This document shows positions 1-5,516 of a stretch of 16,239 nt of DNA, one piece after another. Below the pieces are notes generated by a model, which did no database searches, was not told the origin of the DNA, and worked only from the letters and a program-made list of their open reading frames with translations. Positions within the stretch are counted from its first letter, which is position 1. Each line of letters opens with the position of its first letter. A program made the translations under genes and the position numbers. Source of the stretch: an uncultured Eubacteriales bacterium (GTDB lineage: Bacteria > Bacillota_A > Clostridia > Christensenellales > Aristaeellaceae); the NCBI GenBank assembly GCA_902795555.1, contig CADBLV010000208.1:1-16239 (forward strand). The letters run 5' to 3'.

Positions 1-63
1 CCGCTTAAACCGTTTGAGCGCACTTTCCAGGGACTCATTTTCGCGGATACGAACCTCGGACAC
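1..63 (-). CDS. rpsU: 30S ribosomal protein S21, N-terminal part
   Basis: Reading the minus strand from a GTG at 63..61 gives VSEVRIRENESLESALKRFK, the conserved N-terminus of bacterial ribosomal protein S21, a small basic protein of the 30S subunit needed for translation initiation. Only the first 21 codons are inside the window; the gene runs off the left edge. The start is a GTG preceded by GGGGAGGG seven bases upstream, so the start is well supported. It follows the mtaB and HIT genes in the same direction, an order common in Clostridia, but has its own promoter at 139-167. The frame is too short to appear as an ordinary open reading frame. Confidence 0.93.
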   Translation of the reverse strand, partial: MSEVRIRENESLESALKRFKR

Positions 64-135
64 TGTTATCCCTCCCCTCGCTCATAACACTGTTTCATCT
101 GGCTCGCCTGAACGGAACCGGAGACAAAACACTGT
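60..135. repeat. three direct copies of ACACTGT in the rpsU leader
   Basis: The heptamer ACACTGT (ACAGTGT on the transcribed strand) occurs at 60-66, 87-93 and 129-135. The outermost copy lies just downstream of the -10 box of the rpsU promoter and the innermost contains the GTG start codon. The copies are direct, not inverted, with unequal spacing (27 and 42 bases). They could be protein or RNA binding sites in the leader, or a coincidence. Confidence 0.35.
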
Positions 136-138
136 GTC

Positions 139-167
139 ATTATACAGTACAAATCGGGTTTCGTCAA
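139..167 (-). promoter_or_regulatory. sigma-A promoter of rpsU
   Basis: On the minus strand a -35 box TTGACG (167..162) is followed by a 17-base spacer and a perfect -10 box TATAAT (144..139). Transcription would start near 132, leaving a leader of about 70 bases before the GTG start of rpsU. This is one of the best sigma-A type promoters in the window. It lies in the gap after the HIT gene, so rpsU can be expressed independently of the upstream genes. Confidence 0.85.
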
Positions 168-201
168 GCCGCTTCACAAAAATCTCTGTGAACTGCGGCT
201 T
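166..201 (-). other. hairpin between the HIT gene and rpsU, touching the rpsU -35 box
   Basis: An inverted repeat pairs AAGCCGC (166-172) with GCGGCTT (195-201), and inside it TTCACA (173-178) with TGTGAA (187-192), leaving a two-base bulge and an eight-base loop. It lies about 80 bases after the HIT stop codon. No run of T follows it on the minus strand, so it is a poor intrinsic terminator. Its last two bases overlap the TTGACG -35 box of rpsU. It could slow transcription coming from mtaB-HIT or act as an operator; the sequence does not decide. Confidence 0.5.
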
Positions 202-280
202 GATGGCTGTCCTTCTGTTCGGCCGATCCCTTTGTTATCGCTTCCGCGCGCACAGATCGCGAACCAGACATACGATCCGG

Positions 281-622
281 TTATGCCATTTTTTCGGCCA
301 TCTTTTCTCCGCCCAAAAGGTGGAAATGAAGATGCTCTACGGACTGGCAGGCATCCGGGCCGCAGTTGGAAATCACCCGATATCCGTTTGTCAGCTTTTC
401 CTGTCCGGCAATCAGATCGCCGGCCCGCAGGCAGGCGGCCAGCTCCGTGTCGGACAGATGGTTTGATTCGGCCAGGGAAGCGACGTGATGTTTGGGCACA
501 ATCAGCACATGCGTCGGCGCCTGCGGCGCGATATCCCGGAAAGCAAAGACATATTCGTCCTCATACACCTTGTTCGAGGGAATCTCGCCTCTGATGATTT
601 TGCAAAACAGTCAGTTTTCCAT
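281..622 (-). CDS. HIT (histidine triad) family protein, probable selenoprotein with in-frame TGA at codon 4
   Basis: This encodes a HIT-superfamily nucleotide-binding hydrolase of 113 residues, the usual HinT length, expected to act on purine nucleoside phosphoramidates or similar dinucleotides in the cytosol. The hallmark HLHFHLL motif is at residues 97-103, with His99 the expected nucleophile. The natural start is ATG at 622..620, preceded by AAGGAAGGG; the reading is MEN-U-LFCKIIRGEIPSNK and then VYEDEYVF onward. The TGA at 613..611 stands where relatives have the first Cys of a CxxC pair (ENCxFCKI), a pair often linked to zinc binding. Translation of conserved family sequence resumes at once after it, and a SECIS-like hairpin follows. 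Starting instead at the GTG at 568 would drop the first 18 residues, including Cys7, and there is no good ribosome binding site for it. Alternatives are a recent nonsense mutation or a sequencing error. Family call is near certain; selenocysteine is probable. Confidence 0.85.
576..613 (-). promoter_or_regulatory. candidate bacterial SECIS element of the HIT gene
   Basis: Immediately downstream of the in-frame TGA (613..611) the transcript can form a small stem GAGG (591..588) with CCTC (579..576), closing the eight-base loop CGAGATTC. The loop begins 24 bases after the TGA and carries a G as its second base. Published descriptions of bacterial SECIS elements call for a short apical stem-loop roughly 16-37 bases after the UGA with a G among the first two loop bases, and this fits. 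The stem is only four pairs and an alternative pairing CGAG/CTCG is possible, so the structure alone is weak. It gains weight from the position of the TGA at a conserved Cys. Confidence 0.55.
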
Positions 623-670
623 GATGTTACCCTTCCTTTCTTTTTCTTTGATGAATTCTTCGTTCGTGCT

Positions 671-684
671 GTTTCCTCCTCTGT
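671..684 (-). other. strong Shine-Dalgarno sequence without a start codon
   Basis: The mtaB-HIT gap (623-739) holds AGAGGAGGAAACAG on the minus strand, a near-ideal ribosome binding site, but no ATG, GTG or TTG follows at a usable distance. Seven bases on is ACG, in frame with the HIT gene and open up to its ATG 15 codons later. It may be a relic of a lost start, a rare non-standard start adding 15 residues to the HIT protein, or chance. Nothing else is visible in this gap. Confidence 0.3.
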
Positions 685-739
685 GAATCGCAGGTTTACA
701 GATGCTATTTGTCCGGCGGTCAATGGCTCCTTCGCGAGA

Positions 740-2041
740 TCATTCAAGGACCCGCCCGTTCATAACATCTCCGCAAATCGACTCCAGATGCACAGAAACG
801 GGTGTGCCGCCGGTGCATGAGCATTCCTTCGCCAGCCGCACCCGGATATACTCCGGCGTATATCCCTCCCAGCAGCCGTTCACCATCTCCTCCGGAATCA
901 TCTGCGCTGTTTCCTCAATCCATCCGGAAAGATACGCCCTGCTGCAACGCTCGCCCAGGGTGATCAGGGCCCGGGTTCGCAATTCCTTCGTCTGTTTGGA
1001 AATCTGTCCGGGCATCAGGGCCGCGGGCGTGTCCGGCCGGGGAGAATACGGAAACACATGAATCCGGGCGAACCCAACCTTCTCAATCATTCGGCAGGTT
1101 TCCTGAAACTCCTCCTCCGTTTCCCCGGGAAATCCTGTTAAAATATCCGTGGTCAAGGCGGCCCGGGGGAATTCCCGGCGTAAATTGTTCACCCCTTCCA
1201 GATACTGCCGGGTGTTATATCTCCGCCGCATCCGGGCCAGCACCGTATCGCTCCCGGATTGCAGGGCCAGATGAAACTGAGGACAGATTTTTCCCATCTC
1301 ACGCAGGGCGGCAGCGAATTCAGGCGTGGCGATGGTGGGCTCCAGGGATCCCAGCCGGATGCGGTCGATGCCCGCGATCTCCCTCACCGTTCTCACCGCA
1401 TCCAGCAGTGTCAGACGGGGAGAGAGATCCAGCCCATAGGAGGACAGATGAATTCCCGTAAGGACAATTTCCCGAAATCCACGCTGGCAGAGGCGGAAAG
1501 CTTCTTCCGCGATTTCTTCCGGCGGTCGGGAACGGATGCTCCCCCGGACGGCGGGAATGATGCAATAGGAACAGCGGTTTCCGCATCCCTCCTGAATCTT
1601 CAGAACGGCCCGGGTGTGATCCTCCTGAAAGCTGATCTGTAAAGGTTCAAAGGAAGCCCGGGGTTCCAGGGGAGAAACTGCGCACAGCGGCTCACCCCGG
1701 TCGATGACCTGGTTTAACAGCGAAACGACATCCTTCCGTCGCTGGGTGCCGATGACCAGATCTGCCCCGGTCAGGGAAATTAGATCCTCTCCCCGCTGCT
1801 GGGCCAGACAGCCGCAGAGAATCAGCCGGGCTTCCGGATGGGCCCGCTTCAGCCGCCGGGCCATCTGCAGGGACTTTTTGTCTCCAACGCCGGTTACTGT
1901 GCAGGTGTTCAGCAGAATCACATCCGCCGCTTCCGAAAGGGCTACCGGCTCGTAACCTGCCGCCAGAAACAATTCAAGCATGGCCTGGGTGTCATATTGA
2001 TTCACTTTGCATCCCAGGGTGTGGCAGGCGATGGTTGGCAT
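740..2041 (-). CDS. mtaB: tRNA (N6-threonylcarbamoyladenosine-C2)-methylthiotransferase MtaB
   Basis: MtaB is a radical SAM enzyme that adds a methylthio group to t6A37 of tRNAs reading ANN codons, giving ms2t6A. The 433-residue protein has the three expected modules. The N-terminal UPF0004 domain carries cluster ligands Cys11 (TLGCKVNQYD), Cys47 (LNTCTVT) and Cys78 (CGCLAQQ). The radical SAM core has CGNRCSYC with Cys153, Cys157 and Cys160. A C-terminal TRAM-like domain includes the stretch CWEGYTPEYIRV. The open frame extends upstream to 2173, but that extension lies inside rsmE in another frame; the ATG at 2041, with AAAGGAAG upstream and the family-typical MPTIACHTLGCKVNQYD start, is the true one. 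It starts 29 bases after the rsmE stop and is probably co-transcribed with it. Stop codon is TGA. Confidence 0.95.
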   Translation of the reverse strand: MPTIACHTLGCKVNQYDTQAMLELFLAAGYEPVALSEAADVILLNTCTVTGVGDKKSLQMARRLKRAHPEARLILCGCLAQQRGEDLISLTGADLVIGTQRRKDVVSLLNQVIDRGEPLCAVSPLEPRASFEPLQISFQEDHTRAVLKIQEGCGNRCSYCIIPAVRGSIRSRPPEEIAEEAFRLCQRGFREIVLTGIHLSSYGLDLSPRLTLLDAVRTVREIAGIDRIRLGSLEPTIATPEFAAALREMGKICPQFHLALQSGSDTVLARMRRRYNTRQYLEGVNNLRREFPRAALTTDILTGFPGETEEEFQETCRMIEKVGFARIHVFPYSPRPDTPAALMPGQISKQTKELRTRALITLGERCSRAYLSGWIEETAQMIPEEMVNGCWEGYTPEYIRVRLAKECSCTGGTPVSVHLESICGDVMNGRVLE

Positions 2042-2070
2042 GGACGTATTCTTCCTTTCTTTGTTCAGGA

Positions 2071-2904
2071 TCAGTTTTCCATTTCGCCATACAGGCACAT
2101 CATGGCTGACAGCGCGGCCAGCCCCGCGGTTTCCGTGCGCAAAATGCGCCTGCCCAGCGTCACAGGAAGACATCCGTATGCTGTCAGCGTTTTCATCTCT
2201 TCCTGCTCGATGCCACCCTCGGGACCGATCACGATGCCAAGGGAAGAAATATCGGGATAAGTCTTTCGGACGGTCAGCAACCCGGGATGTCCGACCGATA
2301 TATTCACGTTATCGCCTACCGGCCCGGCGGAGGAACAATCTTCCCAAGGCGCAACGGTTAAATCAAGCGTTTTCAAGAGGGGAGGGAGCGCAGGAAGAGA
2401 AACCGGCAGACAAACCTCCGGCATCAACCGCCTCCCGCTCTGCTTACAGGCCTCCCGGGCGATTTTCTGCCATCGTTCCCGCTTCTTTTCCGCGTCCTTT
2501 TCGTCCATTCGCATTACGCAACGGGCCATGCGCAGGGGAACGATCCGATCCACTCCCAGCTCGGTTGCCTTCTGCACAATCCACTCCATCTTGTCCGCTT
2601 TGGGGAGCCCCTGAAACAGGGTGATCCGCAGACGCGGTTCCGTGTCCGGCAGGGACCGAACGATTTCCAGCGTTCCGCCATCCGCATCCAGCGTTCGAAT
2701 GACAGCAGCAAATCGCCCTTCCGGACAAAGCGCCTCGACCTGATCTCCGGGGCAGAGGCGCAGAACGGTGCGGGCATGACGGGCGTCCTCCTGCGACAGG
2801 GCAAGCAACCGGAGCGAACCGGGCGCTTTTTCCTGACCGACGCCGGCGCCTGTTACCTTTGCTGCGGAGTCGAAATCGACCGGCTCGGCAAAAAAACGAT
2901 GCAC
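2071..2904 (-). CDS. rsmE: 16S rRNA (uracil1498-N3)-methyltransferase RsmE
   Basis: RsmE is a SPOUT-class methyltransferase that methylates N3 of U1498 in helix 44 of 16S rRNA within the 30S subunit. The 277-residue product has the knotted C-terminal SAM-binding signature GPEGGIEQEE at about 227-236 and LGRRILRTETA at 250-260, and an N-terminal PUA-like domain beginning MHRFFAEP. It is about 30 residues longer than typical family members; the extra length lies near residues 10-33 and 190-215. The start is GTG at 2904, preceded by a perfect AGGAGGTGA about eight bases upstream, and it begins only 16 bases after the prmA stop. The prmA-rsmE-mtaB order is common in Firmicutes. Confidence 0.95.
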   Translation of the reverse strand: MHRFFAEPVDFDSAAKVTGAGVGQEKAPGSLRLLALSQEDARHARTVLRLCPGDQVEALCPEGRFAAVIRTLDADGGTLEIVRSLPDTEPRLRITLFQGLPKADKMEWIVQKATELGVDRIVPLRMARCVMRMDEKDAEKKRERWQKIAREACKQSGRRLMPEVCLPVSLPALPPLLKTLDLTVAPWEDCSSAGPVGDNVNISVGHPGLLTVRKTYPDISSLGIVIGPEGGIEQEEMKTLTAYGCLPVTLGRRILRTETAGLAALSAMMCLYGEMEN

Positions 2905-2920
2905 AGCCTGTCACCTCCTG

Positions 2921-3856
2921 TTATTTCAGGCAAAGGAACGCTGCCCATTCTCCCCGATGTTCTTCCTTCAAAAGGGTAAAACCGGCTGTAAGCAGGGCGT
3001 CCCGAACTTCTCCGGCCCGTTCCAGAACCACCCCGGAGCAGATAAACAGTCCGTTTTCCGCGATATGCGACCGAAGAGGCGCGGCAAAGCCGATGATGAT
3101 ATCTGAAATGATGTTTGCCACACAAATATCACACACGGCATCCACGCGTTTCAGCAAATCACCTTCCTGAACGACCACGGTGTTTTCCACGCCGTTATGG
3201 GCGACATTTTCCCGGGCCACGCGCACAGCGTCGGGGTCGATGTCGATAGCCAGCACATGTCCCGCTCCCAGCATGGCGGCCCCAATCGCCAGGATTCCGC
3301 TTCCGCATCCTACGTCAATCACCGATTCGCCGCCGCGGATGCATTCGTGCAGCAGTTCCAGACACATGGCCGTCGTTTCGTGCGTGCCGCTTCCGAAAGC
3401 CATCCCGGGATCCAGTTCGATCACCCGGTCTTCCGGCGCGGGGGTGAAATCTTCCCACGTGGGTTTCACGACCAGGTGTTCGCAGGCGTAAAAGGGCTTG
3501 TAGTATTTCTTCCAGACATCCTTCCAGTTCGCGTCGTCCACGGCCCGATTTTCAATCGAAAGGGCCCCGTATTCGGGATGCGCTGCCCGCAAATCATCCA
3601 GAAGCAGCCGAAAATCATCTCCTGAAATTTTCAGGACATCATCGGGCGGAAACCACGCGTGCACCAGCACATCCCCCGGCATTTCCTCTAACAGTTTCGG
3701 GTCGATGATTTCCCAGATTCCATGAGGCTTGGTGGGATCGGGAATATCCGCCCGATCTTCAATCATGGTGCCCGTCGCCCCGGCATCCATCAGCAGGGAG
3801 GATACCTCATCGCTGCCCTCCGTGGTTGTGTGAACAATGAATTCAATCCATTCCAT
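2921..3856 (-). CDS. prmA: ribosomal protein L11 methyltransferase PrmA
   Basis: PrmA uses SAM to trimethylate the N-terminus and lysines of ribosomal protein L11. The 311-residue protein shows the L11-recognition N-terminal domain (MEWIEFIVHTTTEGSDEV), a linker, and a class I methyltransferase fold with DPGMAFGSGTHETT at 149-162 and the SAM-binding glycine loop DVGCGSG at 181-187, followed by the acidic AIDIDPDAV strand (203-211) and VANIISD near 246-252. The length is normal. The ATG at 3856 has AAGGAG nine bases upstream. It lies 64 bases after the solute-binding protein stop with no visible terminator between, and 16 bases before rsmE, so these translation-modification genes form one transcription unit. 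Confidence 0.95.
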   Translation of the reverse strand: MEWIEFIVHTTTEGSDEVSSLLMDAGATGTMIEDRADIPDPTKPHGIWEIIDPKLLEEMPGDVLVHAWFPPDDVLKISGDDFRLLLDDLRAAHPEYGALSIENRAVDDANWKDVWKKYYKPFYACEHLVVKPTWEDFTPAPEDRVIELDPGMAFGSGTHETTAMCLELLHECIRGGESVIDVGCGSGILAIGAAMLGAGHVLAIDIDPDAVRVARENVAHNGVENTVVVQEGDLLKRVDAVCDICVANIISDIIIGFAAPLRSHIAENGLFICSGVVLERAGEVRDALLTAGFTLLKEEHRGEWAAFLCLK

Positions 3857-3920
3857 TCCGCAAACTCCTTCCGATCCTGGTTTCAGCTTTTCCTTCCGGG
3901 AACACTTTCAGCACAGATCC

Positions 3921-5516
3921 TTATTCCCGATAGCTTTCAATCCCGCGCAGCAACTCATATTCCCGCACATCCCGACAGGTGGTGTACATATGCCGGGTAA
4001 TCACATTGCCCATCCGGAAATACAGGCAGATGAAGGGACAATCTTCATAAAACAGCGACTGAATCTCCATCAGTTTCTGGCGATACTCCTCCTGGGTGGT
4101 CTTGGTGCGCAGATCCTCAAAAAGCTCATTCATCTTTGTGCTTTTATAGAAGCAGTAGTTTCCGGTGTTTCCGCGCATCAGCATGAATCCCGGATCCGGG
4201 CAGACGTCCATGGAAAAAGCCACCAGCGCCAGATTATATCGCCCTCTGGAAAGCCGCTCCTGCAGATTGGCCATGGTCAGGGGCTCCACGCGACAGGAAA
4301 TTCCAACCTCTGCCAGCTGCGCCGCAATCTGGTTGGCTGCCTCGGTGCGCACGTCATTGTCCGGCTCCTCGTATACGTAAAAGGAGAGGGAAAGATTGTG
4401 AAGCTTGCCTTCCGCGTCCATTTTATCCAAAATCCCGTTCTCATCTGAATCAGCCCATCCGGCCTCTTCCAGCAGCCGACGCGCTTCATCGAGATTCCGG
4501 GTGAATTTGGCATCCAAATCCGTGTTGTACATCCATGTGCCGGGGAAAAAGGGAAAATTGGTCGGTTCTGCCAGCCCTGAATAGATGTTGGAGATCAGCT
4601 TGCTTCGGTCGATGGTATATCGGATCGCTTTCCGGACCTCGGGCGTCAGCTCTTCCGAGCCGTTGTTCATATAGAGGCATTCCAGCTGCCTGGTTCTGTA
4701 TGACATGGTGATGGAAGCCGTTCCCGTCTTGTATTGTGCTCCGGCGATGGATCGGGTGAAAATCGCGTCCACGCGGGCATATTCATAGGCCTCAATCACA
4801 GCGGCGGGCGTCTCGTAAAACTCGACCATGATGTCCTGAACGGTCGGCTGTGCTTTCCACCAGTTTCCGTTGGCCTGCAGCCACATGTAATCACCCGCAT
4901 GAAATTCGCGGATGTAGTAAGGCCCGCTTCCGATGGGCTGATCCCATCCCACCTGCGCGGCAGGCACGACCGGAAAGGTCATTTCATACAAAAGCCCATA
5001 GTATTTCCTGCTGGCCCGCACCACCACGGTGTAATCATCCTTGGCGGAAATGGATTGAACGAAATACTTCAGATTGACGTAAAAACCATGATCGGTGATG
5101 TTTTCATCTTTGGCTCTGTCGAGAATGTACTGCGCGGAAGCCACGATGTCGTGGGCCGTCAGGGGCGTTCCGTCTGAAAACGTAATCCCCTCCCGGATAT
5201 GAAAGGTCCACAGTTTTCCGCCGTTGGATTCCTCCCAGCTTTCGGCCAGACATCCCTGCGGCATGTTATCGTCGTCGATCACGATCATGCTCTCATATAC
5301 GCCGCCGTAAATCGAAAGAATATCCCGCTCCTGCGGTTCAAAAGGGCGAACCGCAAGGGTTTTGGTGCTCTGCACACCGATGACGATGCTGGTGAGCTTT
5401 GGCGCGGAAGAAGCGGACGCTTCATCCCGCAGCGGAATGGCTGCCAGCAGCAGGCACATCAGCAGGCATATCGCCTGACGTTTCCGCGGAAAACACTTTT
5501 TTCTGATAAATTCCAT
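3921..5516 (-). CDS. peptide-type extracellular solute-binding protein (SBP_bac_5 family), no partner transporter in view
   Basis: The 531-residue product resembles oligopeptide/nickel ABC transporter substrate-binding proteins (family 5). Visible hallmarks are the early ESMIVIDDDNMPQGCLAESW region, the motif SDGTPLTAHDIVASAQYIL near 115-133, and VRKAIRYTIDRSKLI in the second half. An N-terminal signal (MEFIRKKCFPRKR, then a hydrophobic run to about residue 28, then ASASS) predicts export. No convincing lipobox is present, because the Cys in the hydrophobic core is preceded by LLM; a monoderm binding protein would normally be a lipoprotein. No permease or ATPase genes lie in the window. The start at 5516 lies 95 bases inside the end of the coaE-slt frame; the next ATG would lose the charged signal region, so 5516 is preferred although its ribosome binding site (AAGGG, 12 bases away) is modest. 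The ligand is unknown. Confidence 0.85.
   Translation of the reverse strand: MEFIRKKCFPRKRQAICLLMCLLLAAIPLRDEASASSAPKLTSIVIGVQSTKTLAVRPFEPQERDILSIYGGVYESMIVIDDDNMPQGCLAESWEESNGGKLWTFHIREGITFSDGTPLTAHDIVASAQYILDRAKDENITDHGFYVNLKYFVQSISAKDDYTVVVRASRKYYGLLYEMTFPVVPAAQVGWDQPIGSGPYYIREFHAGDYMWLQANGNWWKAQPTVQDIMVEFYETPAAVIEAYEYARVDAIFTRSIAGAQYKTGTASITMSYRTRQLECLYMNNGSEELTPEVRKAIRYTIDRSKLISNIYSGLAEPTNFPFFPGTWMYNTDLDAKFTRNLDEARRLLEEAGWADSDENGILDKMDAEGKLHNLSLSFYVYEEPDNDVRTEAANQIAAQLAEVGISCRVEPLTMANLQERLSRGRYNLALVAFSMDVCPDPGFMLMRGNTGNYCFYKSTKMNELFEDLRTKTTQEEYRQKLMEIQSLFYEDCPFICLYFRMGNVITRHMYTTCRDVREYELLRGIESYRE

Noticed and set aside
611..613. TGA reassigned to tryptophan or another amino acid genome-wide
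   Set aside because: TGA ends mtaB, rsmE, ispE, the TtcA-like gene and the DUF1934 gene at their expected lengths, so it is a normal stop in this genome.
502..747. 81-residue minus-strand frame across the mtaB-HIT gap, overlapping the mtaB stop
   Set aside because: It runs into the conserved HIT coding sequence in another frame, becomes an Arg-rich shadow there, and has no recognisable family; only a TTG start is available.
2071..2082. ATGGAAAACTGA also occurs at the end of rsmE, identical to the first four codons of the HIT gene
   Set aside because: In rsmE the TGA is a genuine stop: no conserved sequence follows and mtaB starts 29 bases on. The identity of 12 bases is probably coincidence, though it was considered as a sign of local duplication.
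2042..2173. Longer N-terminus for MtaB starting at 2173
   Set aside because: The extra 44 residues lie inside rsmE in another frame and are not part of the family, which begins at the MPTIACHTLGC segment with its own ribosome binding site.
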